Origin: Marixanthomonas sp002364245
GTDB taxonomy: Bacteria; Bacteroidota; Bacteroidia; Flavobacteriales; Flavobacteriaceae
Direction: 5' to 3'
DNA length: 64,000 nt
NCBI GenBank assembly: GCA_963973455.1
Contig: CAXAZF010000011.1
Span: forward strand, 1-64,000
Both the position numbers and the translations under genes were made by a program. Within the stretch, counting starts at the first letter, position 1. Every line of letters starts with the position of its first letter. The notes beneath the pieces are model-generated. The model had not been told where the DNA came from. It searched no databases and saw only the letters and a list, made by a program, of their open reading frames with translations. Of this stretch, positions 26,759-35,827 are shown in pieces.

Positions 26759-27118
26759 ATGAAAAAAACACTTGTATTGGGCGCTAGTTTAAAGCCGTCA
26801 CGTTATTCAAACCTTGCTATAAATAGATTAGTAAATAAAAATCATCCAGTTGAAGCAGTAGGCTTACGAGAAGGGGAGGTGGCAGGAGTAAAAATAACTA
26901 CTGAAAAAGAAAAATTTGAAAATATTGATACCGTTACCTTGTACCTAAATGCAAAACGGCAAGAGGAGTATTACGATTATATAATTTCTTTAAAACCGAA
27001 CCGAGTAATTTTTAACCCCGGAACAGAAAACCCTGAATTTTACAACCTTCTGAAAGAAAGTAATATTGAAGTTGAAGTGGCTTGTACGTTAGTTCTTTTG
27101 GCTTCTAATCAATATTAG
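26759..27118 (+). CDS. CoA-binding domain protein
   Basis: 119 residues, one Rossmann-like CoA-binding domain. Marks are LVLGASLKPSRYSNLAINRL at the N-terminus, the middle TVTLYLNAKRQEEYYDYI and RVIFNPGTENPEF near the end. These small proteins resemble YccU and the N-terminal domain of acyl-CoA synthetases and bind CoA or a related nucleotide; the role is unknown. The last 30 bp overlap the 3' end of the convergent symporter gene, an unusually long convergent overlap that leaves no room for separate terminators. Confidence 0.88.
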   Translation: MKKTLVLGASLKPSRYSNLAINRLVNKNHPVEAVGLREGEVAGVKITTEKEKFENIDTVTLYLNAKRQEEYYDYIISLKPNRVIFNPGTENPEFYNLLKESNIEVEVACTLVLLASNQY

Positions 27119-28534
27119 GCCTAAAAAGGTTAAAGCGCCATTAAGGATTAAAATAAAGAAACCAAATTCAAAATTAAAATACATGCCACACAGGTAGCTA
27201 ATGGCATATCCTGCAAACGGCGTTGCTATTGCTACTAAAGAAACCAATTTGTCTTTCACATTCCATTTTGTAAATAAACCATAGGCGTATAACCCTAATA
27301 AAGGTCCGTAAGTGTATCCGGCAAAAACAAAAAGTTTGGCAATTACAGATGCATCGGCAATTACATATTTAAATATGATAATAACTAACACTAGGACTAT
27401 CGATGTAAGTATGTGTATTTTTTTTCGAATGGCTACTTGTTTCGCTTCATTATATTTTTTTTCTATTTCTAGAATATCTATACTAAACGAAGTGGTAAGA
27501 GATGTTAAAGCGCTATCCGCACTGCTATATGCCGCTGCTATAAGCCCCAATAGGAAGAATATTCCAATACCAAACCCTAAACCTGCCTGAGTGGCAATTT
27601 CAGGAAAAAGTTGATCTTTACTGGCTTCGATGCCGTTTTGTTGAGCATATACAGTTAAAAAAAGACCCAAGGCTAAAAAGACAAAATTCACAATAGTCAA
27701 TACAATAGTAAACCAGAACATGTTTTTTTGAGCGTCTTTCAACGTACGGCAAGTAAGGTTTTTTTGCATCATATCTTGGTCCAGCCCAGTCATCACAATA
27801 GCTATAAATGCACCGCTCAAAAATTGTTTTACAAAGTGGTCACTACTTTTCCAATCTTCAAAAAAGAACATTTTCGATAAGTCACTATCAGCTATAAAGC
27901 CAAAAATATTGCCAGCAGATAAGCCTAAATCTGTTGAAACATAGTATATCGCCACTCCCACAGCGATCAACATAAAAAGTGTTTGTAGGGTATCTGTCCA
28001 AACAATAGTTTTAATACCGCTTTTAAAGGTGTACAGCCAAATAAGTAAAATAGTTATGGAAACAGTCACCCAAAAAGGGACTCCCATAGCATCAAACACT
28101 AAATTTTGAAGTACAATGGCAACTAAATACAATCGAAAACTCGCTCCCACAACCCGTGAAAGCAAAAAGAATGAAGCTCCTGTTTTATAGGAATTTTTAC
28201 CAAACCGTCCGTCCAGATAGGTATAAATAGAAGTAAGGTTTAATCGGTAATAAAGGGGTAATAAAACAGTTCCGATAACCGCATAACCCACAGTATACCC
28301 TAATACAACTTGAAAATAACTAAATTGGGATGCCTCTACCCAACCTGGTACCGATATAAATGTAACACCGCTAAGGGAAGCGCCAATCATACCAAATGCA
28401 ACTAAGTACCATGGGGATTGTTTTCCAGCTTTAAAGAAATCGGCATTACTGCCTCCTTTATTGGTGAAATATGAAATAAGCATTAAAACACCAAAATATC
28501 CACCAATTAATAAAAGAATGTGTAAAGGCTGCAT
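27089..28534 (-). CDS. Sodium:solute symporter family protein
   Basis: 481 residues with about 13 membrane segments and the SSS-family signatures GASLSGVTFISVPGWVEASQFSYFQ near the N-terminus, TGLDQDMMQKNLTCRTLKDAQKNMFWF in the middle and AAYSSADSALTSLTTSFSIDI (the sodium-site serine region). It moves a small organic solute with Na+ across the inner membrane; the substrate cannot be told. A TATTTTTG box at 28564-28571 is its likely promoter. Confidence 0.9.
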   Translation of the reverse strand: MQPLHILLLIGGYFGVLMLISYFTNKGGSNADFFKAGKQSPWYLVAFGMIGASLSGVTFISVPGWVEASQFSYFQVVLGYTVGYAVIGTVLLPLYYRLNLTSIYTYLDGRFGKNSYKTGASFFLLSRVVGASFRLYLVAIVLQNLVFDAMGVPFWVTVSITILLIWLYTFKSGIKTIVWTDTLQTLFMLIAVGVAIYYVSTDLGLSAGNIFGFIADSDLSKMFFFEDWKSSDHFVKQFLSGAFIAIVMTGLDQDMMQKNLTCRTLKDAQKNMFWFTIVLTIVNFVFLALGLFLTVYAQQNGIEASKDQLFPEIATQAGLGFGIGIFFLLGLIAAAYSSADSALTSLTTSFSIDILEIEKKYNEAKQVAIRKKIHILTSIVLVLVIIIFKYVIADASVIAKLFVFAGYTYGPLLGLYAYGLFTKWNVKDKLVSLVAIATPFAGYAISYLCGMYFNFEFGFFILILNGALTFLGLILIRSQKN

Positions 28535-28563
28535 AGGTTTATTGACTTAAAGTAAGAACGCTT

Positions 28564-28571
28564 CAAAAATA
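28564..28571 (-). promoter_or_regulatory. Promoter -7 box for the symporter gene
   Basis: TATTTTTG on the minus strand, 30 bp before the ATG. It lies back to back with the TATATTTGG box of the T9SS protein gene at 28607. Confidence 0.45.
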
Positions 28572-28606
28572 CAAAGTTTAACGAGCTATGAAACTTTATT
28601 TTTAAG

Positions 28607-28615
28607 TATATTTGG
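28607..28615 (+). promoter_or_regulatory. Promoter -7 box for the sortilin-like T9SS gene
   Basis: TATATTTGG fits TAnnTTTG, 43 bp before ATG 28658, in a divergent promoter region. Confidence 0.5.
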
Positions 28616-28657
28616 GCACTTTGAAAAAAAAATACAAACTTCTTACTTATTGAAATT

Positions 28658-31144
28658 ATGCGTTTTAAATTACTCCTTTTTGCTATAGTTGCTTTTATGG
28701 CTACTACTTCTTTTTCTCAAGAATATTTACAAATGATCGATGCCGGTACTTATAAAGTACAGGATGTTATCGACAGTGCCGAAGCCTATTTTGCGGGTAA
28801 GGACAAAGGTCGAGGTACAGGTTACAAACAATTTAAGCGTTGGGAATATAATGCCCTTCGCCTTCAAAATGAAAATGGATATATTACTCCAGCTGCTGAA
28901 AACATAAAAGAGTTACAACGTTATAACGCCTATTTGAATAGTACAGCAAGCTCTAGAGAGGTTTTAAACGATAACTGGACAGAGTTGGGCCCAACTAGCT
29001 GGAATGCAACCTCAGGCTGGAACCCAGGCGTAGGTCGTGTTACAGGTTTTTCGGTAGATGCTGCCGACAATGACCATATTATTGTAGGTGCTAATACTGG
29101 TGGTGTGTGGAAAACTACAAATGGAGGCCAAGATTGGTTGCCATTGAACGATAATTTTACAAACTTAAGTGTGTATGCTGTAACAATGGACCCTGCAGAC
29201 TCAAATACTTATTATTTTGGTTCTACAAGTGGAATGATTTTTAAGTCTGAAGATGCTGGTGCAACATGGAATTTGTTGGCAGACATTGGTAACTCACTGA
29301 TCAATAAAATTCTTATAAACCCCAATGACAGTAATATTATATTTGCGACTTCTCAAAATGAAGGAGTTTTTAGAACGACCGATGGAGGCGTGAACTGGCA
29401 AGAAGTATCCTCAGATTTTCAGGGATATGATGTTGAGTTTAAGCCTGGCGATCCTTCTGTTATATATGTTTCGGGAACTGGTTTCCATAAATCTACAGAT
29501 GGTGGAGCAACTTTTAATCAAATAGGAGGTTTTAGCAACGGTCCAAAAATGATAGGTGTTTCGCCAGATGATGATTCGGTTGTGTATGTTTTAGAAGCCA
29601 ATAATGGCGGTACTTTTGGTGGCTTCTATGTTTCGAGCGATGCGGGTAATACTTTTACTGAGTTGGACCATACGGGTAAAAATTATTTTGGATATAGTAC
29701 TACTGCACAAGACAATAGAGGACAAGCTCCAAGAGATATGGATATTGCTGTAAATCCTGCAGATGCAGATGAGGTTCACATTGCAGGTATTTTAACATGG
29801 CGTTCAACAAATGGAGGGGCTACCTTTAATATTACATCAGACTGGATTCCAGGTAATGCAGCAGGAGCAAATATAGGCTATTGTCACGCCGACGTGGATA
29901 TTATGGAATTTGTGGGAACTACATTGTTTGTAGGAACCGACGGAGGGATTTTTAAGGCTGATAATACTGCAAATGTAAATGCTAGTTATTATACCGATCT
30001 CACCCAAGGGCTTGGTATTCGTCAATTCTATAAGATAGGCGTATCACAAACCCAAGATGTGATTGTAACTGGAGGGTCTCAAGATAATGGATCTTCTGTG
30101 TATAAAGAAGGCATTGGTTGGAGAGATTGGCTGGGAGCAGATGGCATGGAAGGCTTTGTGGATTATGATAATTCAAACATTCTATATGGTACATCACAAA
30201 ACGGATCCTTGTACCGTTCTACAAATGGTGGAGCAAGCTATATTGGTTTAAACGAACCTGCCTCTGGAAATTGGATCACGCCTTTTGAACAAGACCCAAC
30301 GGTGCCGGCAACATTGTACACTGGATACAGCCGTGTGTATAAGTCTGTAAATAGAGGAAATTCATGGACCTCTATTTCGCAAAGTTTTGGAGGTAATTTG
30401 GATAATTTAAAAATCGCCCCTTCCAACAATCAGATTATGTATGCTTCAAGAGGCGGGCTTATTTATAAAACCACGGATGGAGGGGCTACAGATTGGGAAA
30501 CCCTTCCATTGCCAGGGGGTGTTATCAATTACATTGCAATACACCCAAGCAATCCAGATAAAGTTGCTGTGACCACTACAAGAGCAAGTAAGGTTTTTGT
30601 TTCTAATGATGGTGGACAAACTTGGGAAAGCTACTTAAATAACCTTCCTGACTTTAGTGCACTTTCTGTGGTTTGGGACGATAACGGTGCCGATGGTCTA
30701 TATTTAGGAATGGATTATGGTATTTATTATATTGATAATGGTCTTACCGAGTGGCAACCATACAGTAACAACATTCCAAATGTTATTGTTAATGAGCTTG
30801 AAATTAATAATGAAACCGATATGATCTATGCTGGAACTTACGGAAGAGGACTTTGGGTGTCTCCAGTTGAGGTTCCAACTTTGAGTGTAGATGATAAAAT
30901 TTCAGAAGAAAATGTGAGTGTATACCCAAATCCAGCAAATGATGAATTAAATATTAAGCTTTCTCAAAACTTGGAAGCCGATATCCGTGTTTTTGATACG
31001 CTTGGAAAGTTGGTTATTTACCAACCAAACGTAAACATTTCTGGAAGTTATTCAGTAGGTGTTTCTGGTTTAAACAATGGTATTTACTTTGTAAGAATCA
31101 ATACAGAAGCTGGAACAGTGACTAAAAAATTCATTAAAAATTAA
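28658..31144 (+). CDS. Sortilin/VPS10-like BNR-repeat protein with T9SS type A sorting domain
   Basis: 828 residues. A signal peptide (to about FSQ) is followed by a helical linker and a long series of BNR/Asp-box beta-propeller repeats (TTNGGQDW, SEDAGATW, TTDGGVNW, STDGGATF, STNGGATF, STNGGASY, TTDGGATDW, SNDGGQTW), in the style of the VPS10/sortilin propeller. The C-terminal 80 residues carry the type A sorting signal (VSVYPNPANDELNI, IRVFDTLGKLV, GIYFVRINTEAGTVTKKFIKN), so the protein should be secreted by the T9SS and modified at the surface. It may bind or degrade polymers; no catalytic site is evident. A terminator follows. Confidence 0.9.
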   Translation: MRFKLLLFAIVAFMATTSFSQEYLQMIDAGTYKVQDVIDSAEAYFAGKDKGRGTGYKQFKRWEYNALRLQNENGYITPAAENIKELQRYNAYLNSTASSREVLNDNWTELGPTSWNATSGWNPGVGRVTGFSVDAADNDHIIVGANTGGVWKTTNGGQDWLPLNDNFTNLSVYAVTMDPADSNTYYFGSTSGMIFKSEDAGATWNLLADIGNSLINKILINPNDSNIIFATSQNEGVFRTTDGGVNWQEVSSDFQGYDVEFKPGDPSVIYVSGTGFHKSTDGGATFNQIGGFSNGPKMIGVSPDDDSVVYVLEANNGGTFGGFYVSSDAGNTFTELDHTGKNYFGYSTTAQDNRGQAPRDMDIAVNPADADEVHIAGILTWRSTNGGATFNITSDWIPGNAAGANIGYCHADVDIMEFVGTTLFVGTDGGIFKADNTANVNASYYTDLTQGLGIRQFYKIGVSQTQDVIVTGGSQDNGSSVYKEGIGWRDWLGADGMEGFVDYDNSNILYGTSQNGSLYRSTNGGASYIGLNEPASGNWITPFEQDPTVPATLYTGYSRVYKSVNRGNSWTSISQSFGGNLDNLKIAPSNNQIMYASRGGLIYKTTDGGATDWETLPLPGGVINYIAIHPSNPDKVAVTTTRASKVFVSNDGGQTWESYLNNLPDFSALSVVWDDNGADGLYLGMDYGIYYIDNGLTEWQPYSNNIPNVIVNELEINNETDMIYAGTYGRGLWVSPVEVPTLSVDDKISEENVSVYPNPANDELNIKLSQNLEADIRVFDTLGKLVIYQPNVNISGSYSVGVSGLNNGIYFVRINTEAGTVTKKFIKN

Positions 31145-31161
31145 ATACTATTATAGTATCT

Positions 31162-31201
31162 AAAAATGCTTCAGGAATGTTATATTTCTGAAGCATTTTT
31201 T
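31162..31201 (+). terminator. Terminator of the T9SS type A gene
   Basis: A 13-bp stem, AAAAATGCTTCAG (31162-31174) with CTGAAGCATTTTT (31188-31200), followed by more T's, just 15 bp before recR. Confidence 0.88.
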
Positions 31202-31215
31202 TATCTTACACCTTC

Positions 31216-31836
31216 ATGGATTTTTCTTCAAAATTATTGGAAAACGCGGTGAACGAAGTGTCTCAACTTCCGGGAATAGGAAAACGGACAGCACTTCGGT
31301 TAATGTTACATTTACTGCGACAGCCAGAAAGCCAAACCCAGCAACTTTCAGAAAGTTTACTGAAGATGCGGGAAGAAATTAATTTCTGTTCTAATTGTCA
31401 TAATATTTCCGATAGTAAACTTTGCGAAATATGTTCAAACCCAAATCGAATTGAAGAAATCGTTTGTGTGGTTGAAGACATTCGCGATGTCATGGCGATA
31501 GAAAATACAAGTCAGTATAAAGGGCATTATCATGTTTTAGGTGGTAAAATATCCCCTATGGACGGGATTGGACCTGGAGAATTGAACATTCACTCGTTAG
31601 TCGAAAAAGTAAAAACAGGAACAATAAAAGAACTAATTTTCGCTTTAAGCTCCACTATGGAAGGTGATACCACCAATTTTTATATCTTTAAACAAATAGA
31701 GCCTTTTAAAATAACTGCTACAACCATTGCCCGCGGCATTTCGGTTGGAGATGAATTGGAATATGCAGATGAAGTTACCTTAGGCCGCAGTATTGTAAAT
31801 CGTATTCCGTTTGAAACGTCTCTTAAAAACCAATAA
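31216..31836 (+). CDS. recR: Recombination protein RecR
   Basis: 206 residues. A helix-hairpin-helix (LPGIGKRTALRLMLHLL), a C4 zinc finger (Cys58, Cys61, Cys70, Cys73 in FCSNCHNISDSKLCEIC) and a Toprim domain (VCVVEDIRDVMAIE, HVLGGKISPMDGIGP) are in the canonical order. RecR works with RecF/RecO to load RecA at gapped DNA. A glycosyltransferase gene starts 3 bp after it, so the two are probably cotranscribed. Confidence 0.97.
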   Translation: MDFSSKLLENAVNEVSQLPGIGKRTALRLMLHLLRQPESQTQQLSESLLKMREEINFCSNCHNISDSKLCEICSNPNRIEEIVCVVEDIRDVMAIENTSQYKGHYHVLGGKISPMDGIGPGELNIHSLVEKVKTGTIKELIFALSSTMEGDTTNFYIFKQIEPFKITATTIARGISVGDELEYADEVTLGRSIVNRIPFETSLKNQ

Positions 31837-31839
31837 AGT

Positions 31840-32961
31840 TTGAAGCTTTCTGTAGTAATCCTCAACTATAACGTCCGCTATTTTTTGCACCAGTGCATAG
31901 TAAGTGTGCAGCGCGCCACTAAAAATATAGAAGCAGAAATTATAGTGATAGACAATGCATCGTCCGATGATAGTTGTAACATGGTTAAAGAGCTTTTTCC
32001 TAAAGTCACGTTGATTGAGAACAAAGAGAATGTTGGTTTCAGTAAGGCAAACAATCAAGCTGTAAAAATCGCTCAAGGAGAATATGTGTGCATTTTAAAC
32101 CCAGATACAGCGGTATCTGAAAATGCTTTTGAAAAATGCTTGGGAATTTCAGAATCTTCTAAGAAAATTGGAGCAATAGGAGTGTATTTAATGGATGGAA
32201 CAGGTAATTTTCTTCCAGAAAGTAAGCGTAATATCCCAACACCTTGGGTTTCATTATTAAAAATTCTTGGTTTTACAAAAAAGTATTATGCAAGCAAGCT
32301 TTCAGAAAATGCTACAGGATCAGTTTCCGTATTAGTAGGAGCTTTTATGTTTTTAAAACGAAGCGTTTATAATCAGGTTGGTGGTTTTGATGAAGACTAT
32401 TTTATGTATGGGGAAGATATAGACTTGTCATATAAAATTGAAAAAGCAGATTACAAAAATCATTATATTGGTTCAACAGAAACCTTGCATTACAAAGGGG
32501 AAAGTACACAAAAAGACGCAGCCTATTTAGACAGATTTTATGGTGCGATGCAGATTTTTTACAAGAAACATTTTAACTCAAACCCGTTACTAAATGGTTT
32601 GGTAAACTTTGGGGTTTCTTTAGCGAAGAAACAAAAAGGGGCTTCTTCAGAAAAACAAAAAAGCCTTGCTCCAAAAGTTGAAAAGGCAATTGTGTTAACT
32701 GAAAATTTACACTTGCTTAAAAGCCTTTCAGAAACATTATCAATCCCTCTTTCTTCTTCCTCTAAAAGCATATTTGAAGAAATAGAATTAAAAAATACAT
32801 TGTTCATTTTCGATGTGGACTATATGCCGTATCATCAAATATTTATGGTGATGAAGAATTTTAAAAACCAAAACAACCAATTCAGGATTCGTCCACCGGG
32901 TTGTAATTTCATTATTGGCAGCGATAAAAGTGATGAAAAAGGCGGTGTTCTTGTATTTTAA
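31840..32961 (+). CDS. Glycosyltransferase family 2
   Basis: 373 residues. A GT-A fold: MKLSVVILNYNVRYFL, AEIIVIDNASSDDS, ENVGFSKANNQAVK, and a DxD-equivalent in CILNPDTAVSE, then GGFDEDYFMYGEDIDLSYKIEKADY, typical of rhamnosyl-type GT2 enzymes. It transfers a sugar for cell-surface polysaccharide. The last 100 residues are poorly conserved. The start is TTG at 31840, 3 bp after recR; no in-frame ATG exists near it that would keep the first beta-strand. Confidence 0.88.
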   Translation: MKLSVVILNYNVRYFLHQCIVSVQRATKNIEAEIIVIDNASSDDSCNMVKELFPKVTLIENKENVGFSKANNQAVKIAQGEYVCILNPDTAVSENAFEKCLGISESSKKIGAIGVYLMDGTGNFLPESKRNIPTPWVSLLKILGFTKKYYASKLSENATGSVSVLVGAFMFLKRSVYNQVGGFDEDYFMYGEDIDLSYKIEKADYKNHYIGSTETLHYKGESTQKDAAYLDRFYGAMQIFYKKHFNSNPLLNGLVNFGVSLAKKQKGASSEKQKSLAPKVEKAIVLTENLHLLKSLSETLSIPLSSSSKSIFEEIELKNTLFIFDVDYMPYHQIFMVMKNFKNQNNQFRIRPPGCNFIIGSDKSDEKGGVLVF

Positions 32962-32994
32962 GGTTTTTGAAACATAAAACGATTAAAATTTGAT

Positions 32995-33003
32995 TAATTT
33001 TGC
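32995..33003 (+). promoter_or_regulatory. Promoter -7 box for the E2 gene
   Basis: TAATTTTGC fits TAnnTTTG, 34 bp before ATG 33038. Confidence 0.5.
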
Positions 33004-33037
33004 ACCGTTAATTTAAAAAAACTACTTGTAAAACGTT

Positions 33038-34357
33038 ATGGCAAAATTTGAATTGAAACTACCAAAAATGGGCGAAAGTGTTGCAGAAGCAACCGTAACC
33101 AACTGGCTTAAAGAAGTGGGAGACACTATTGAAGCCGATGAAGCCGTTTTGGAAATTGCAACAGATAAAGTGGACAGTGAAGTCCCTAGTGAAGTTGACG
33201 GTGTTTTAGTAGAAAAATTGTTTGATACCGACGATGTGGTGCAAGTAGGGCAAACCATCGCCATAATAGAAACTGAGGGTGATAGTGGTGAAGATAGCAG
33301 TGTACCAGAATCTTCAATTGTAGAAACCAAACCAGATAAGGAAATGGTAGAAGCCGTTGAAGAGAAAGTTGAAACTGCAAAACAGTCAACACAAACCACA
33401 ATAGAAAGTAGTGATGACCGTTTCTACTCACCTTTGGTTAAGAATATCGCTAAAGAAGAAGGTCTTTCTCAATCGGAACTTGATTCCATTTCAGGAACAG
33501 GAAAGGATGGACGCGTTACAAAAAACGATATGTTAGCCTATGTTGAAAACAGAGGAAAACAACCAGAACAGCCTAAGCAGCCAGCTGCTCAACAACCTGT
33601 AGCTACTAAACCAGCACCAGCACCAAAGCCTGCCGTTTCAGTTAACGGAGAAGATGAGGTGATCGAAATGACTCGTATGGGTAAAATGATTTCGAAACAT
33701 ATGGTGGACAGTGTGCAGACTTCTGCTCACGTACAATCTTTTGTAGAATGTGATGTTACCAACATTTGGAACTGGCGAAATAAAGTAAAAGGTGATTTTG
33801 CAAAGCGAGAAGGTGAAAAGCTGACGTTCACCCCAATCTTTATGGAAGCAGTTGCTAAAGCATTAAAAGACTACCCATTAATGAACATCGCTGTTGATGG
33901 AGACAAAATTATAAAGCGTAAAAACGTAAATCTTGGTATGGCAGCTGCCTTGCCAGATGGTAACTTGATAGTGCCAGTTATTAAAAATGCAGATCAGCTT
34001 AACTTAGTAGGGATGAGCAAAGCGGTAAACGATTTAGCAAACCGTGCTCGTCAAAACAAATTAAAACCTGACGAAATTCAGGGCGGAACCTACACAGTAA
34101 CCAATGTAGGAACTTTTGGGAGCATCATGGGAACGCCAATTATCAATCAACCGCAAGTAGGTATTTTGGCACTTGGAGCTATTCGTAAAGTTCCAGCGGT
34201 AATCGAAACACCGGACGGCGACTTTATCGGCATTCGTTACAAAATGTTCTTATCACATAGTTATGATCACCGAGTGGTAAATGGAGCGTTGGGCGGACAG
34301 TTTGTAAAAACAGTAGCCGATTATTTAGAAGCTTGGGATGTAAATAGAGAAGTTTAA
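33038..34357 (+). CDS. 2-oxo acid dehydrogenase E2 (dihydrolipoyl acyltransferase)
   Basis: 439 residues. The lipoyl domain (1-80, with the lipoylated Lys44 in EIATDKVDSEVP) is joined by an acidic linker to an E3/E1-binding domain (about 127-165, YSPLVKNIAKEEGLSQSELDSISGTGKDGRVTKND as landmark of the 20-40-residue domain), a Pro/Ala-rich linker and the catalytic core (about 205-439). The core motif reads SYDHRVVNGALGG, so the usual HRxxDG Asp is Asn. The type is probably branched-chain or a related 2-oxoacid complex; E1 and E3 are not nearby. An A/T-palindromic hairpin follows. Confidence 0.88.
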   Translation: MAKFELKLPKMGESVAEATVTNWLKEVGDTIEADEAVLEIATDKVDSEVPSEVDGVLVEKLFDTDDVVQVGQTIAIIETEGDSGEDSSVPESSIVETKPDKEMVEAVEEKVETAKQSTQTTIESSDDRFYSPLVKNIAKEEGLSQSELDSISGTGKDGRVTKNDMLAYVENRGKQPEQPKQPAAQQPVATKPAPAPKPAVSVNGEDEVIEMTRMGKMISKHMVDSVQTSAHVQSFVECDVTNIWNWRNKVKGDFAKREGEKLTFTPIFMEAVAKALKDYPLMNIAVDGDKIIKRKNVNLGMAAALPDGNLIVPVIKNADQLNLVGMSKAVNDLANRARQNKLKPDEIQGGTYTVTNVGTFGSIMGTPIINQPQVGILALGAIRKVPAVIETPDGDFIGIRYKMFLSHSYDHRVVNGALGGQFVKTVADYLEAWDVNREV

Positions 34358-34376
34358 ACCAAGTTTGTTCATTTAA

Positions 34377-34408
34377 TTTTTTTCAGAAGTATATTCTTCT
34401 GAAAAAAA
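34377..34408. other. Perfect palindromic hairpin with reversed A/T polarity
   Basis: TTTTTTTCAGAAG (34377-34389) pairs with CTTCTGAAAAAAA (34396-34408), a 13-bp perfect stem around TATATT. The T-run comes first and the A-run last on both strands, so neither strand shows a hairpin followed by U's. It lies between the E2 and exonuclease genes and may be a processing or stability element. Confidence 0.6.
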
Positions 34409-34434
34409 CAATTTTAAAATTCTGAAACCTGACC

Positions 34435-35208
34435 ATGGAACTAAACCTCACGAAACCCATTTGTTTTTTTGATTTGGAAACAACAGGAACCAACGTAGCT
34501 AAAGACCGTATTGTTGAAATTTCTATACTCAAAGTTTTTCCAAACGGAAACAAAGAAAGTCATACGTGGCGTGTAAATCCAGAGATGCCCATTCCGCCTT
34601 CCACTACTGCCATTCACGGAATTACAAATGAAATGGTGGAGAATGAACCTACTTTTAAAGAATTAGCTCATAAAGTGCAAGATTTAATGAAAGACAGCGA
34701 TTTGGGAGGTTACAATAGCAATAGGTTTGATATTCCATTGCTCGCTGAAGAATTGTTAAGAGCCGAAGTGGATTTCGACCTTAAAAAAGCAAAAGCCGTA
34801 GATGTACAGACCATTTTCCATAAAAAAGAAAAGCGAACGTTAGAAGCCGCTTTTAAATTCTATTGCGATAAAGATTTAACCAATGCCCATAGTGCAGAAG
34901 CAGATACCAATGCAACTTATGAGGTCCTCAAAGCGCAATTGGATCGTTATGAAGATGTGGAAAACGACATCAATTTCCTTTCTATGTTTAGTGCCCATAA
35001 AAATTACGCAGATTTTGCAGGTTTTATAGGATATAACAAACAAGGGGAAGAAGTGTTTAGCTTTGGAAAACACAGAGGCAAAAAAGTAACCGATATCATT
35101 GAAAAAGAACCTGGTTATTTTGGGTGGCTTATTAACGCAGACTTTCCACTTTACACAAAAAAGGTACTGACCCGTATTAAATTGAGCCAATTGAACAACA
35201 AGTTATAA
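34435..35208 (+). CDS. DnaQ-like 3'-5' exonuclease with C-terminal DUF3820-like region
   Basis: 257 residues. The DEDD exonuclease domain shows FFDLETTGTNVAKDRIVEI (ExoI, Asp and Glu), AIHGITNEMV, GGYNSNRFDIPLLAEEL (ExoII) and HSAEADTNATYEV (ExoIII). The C-terminal part (about 205-257) VFSFGKHRGKKVTDIIEKEPGYFGWL resembles DUF3820/quorum-factor-like segments found fused to such exonucleases. It probably trims DNA in repair; it could also act on RNA. It begins about 77 bp after the E2 gene and is followed at 7 bp by the FAH-family gene, so it may lead that operon. Confidence 0.87.
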   Translation: MELNLTKPICFFDLETTGTNVAKDRIVEISILKVFPNGNKESHTWRVNPEMPIPPSTTAIHGITNEMVENEPTFKELAHKVQDLMKDSDLGGYNSNRFDIPLLAEELLRAEVDFDLKKAKAVDVQTIFHKKEKRTLEAAFKFYCDKDLTNAHSAEADTNATYEVLKAQLDRYEDVENDINFLSMFSAHKNYADFAGFIGYNKQGEEVFSFGKHRGKKVTDIIEKEPGYFGWLINADFPLYTKKVLTRIKLSQLNNKL

Positions 35209-35215
35209 GTTCCGT

Positions 35216-35827
35216 ATGAAAATAATTTGCGTAGGCCGAAATTACGCCGATCACATAGAAGAACTTAAAAACGAAAAACCAACAGATCCCGTTTTGTTTT
35301 TAAAACCGGACACTTCAATCTTGCTGAAAAAACAGCCATTTTTTATTCCAGATTTTTCAGAAGTAGTTCATCACGAAGTAGAGGTTTTGGTGAAAATAAA
35401 AAAAATAGGAAAACACATAGACCGTAAATTTGCCCATAAGTATTACGATGAAATTGGGTTAGGTATCGACTTTACAGCTCGTGATCTTCAGGCTAAGTTA
35501 AAAGAGAAAGGATTGCCTTGGGAAAAATCGAAGGCTTTTGATGGTGCAGCGGTAATAGGTAATTTTCTTCCAAAAGAAACGTTTAAGAGCGTAGATGATA
35601 TTAACTTCTCTTTAGAAAAAAACGGTGAAATCGCCCAAAATGCTTCTACTAAATTAATGTTATGGAAGATTGATGAGTTGATTGAATATATTTCAAAATA
35701 TTTTACATTAAAGATTGGAGATGTTATATTTACAGGAACCCCCGCAGGAGTTGCAAAAGTAAACTCTGAGGACAAGTTAAAAGGGTATATTGAAGATAAA
35801 CAAATGTTCTCCATAAAAGTTAAATAA
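35216..35827 (+). CDS. Fumarylacetoacetate hydrolase family protein
   Basis: 203 residues, the short FAHD1-like form. Metal-ligand glutamates are in VHHEVEVLVKI, a further acidic ligand in LGIDFTARDLQ, and substrate-loop marks are FLKPDTS and FTGTPAGVAKV. These enzymes act as acylpyruvases, oxaloacetate decarboxylases or tautomerases; the reaction cannot be chosen here. The stop abuts the ATG of the HPt gene, and the HPt stop abuts cinA, giving a tight three-gene unit. Confidence 0.9.
   Translation: MKIICVGRNYADHIEELKNEKPTDPVLFLKPDTSILLKKQPFFIPDFSEVVHHEVEVLVKIKKIGKHIDRKFAHKYYDEIGLGIDFTARDLQAKLKEKGLPWEKSKAFDGAAVIGNFLPKETFKSVDDINFSLEKNGEIAQNASTKLMLWKIDELIEYISKYFTLKIGDVIFTGTPAGVAKVNSEDKLKGYIEDKQMFSIKVK

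Noticed and set aside
31679..32076. Antisense frames over recR and the glycosyltransferase gene
   Set aside because: They overlap well-supported genes on the other strand and show no recognisable domain.
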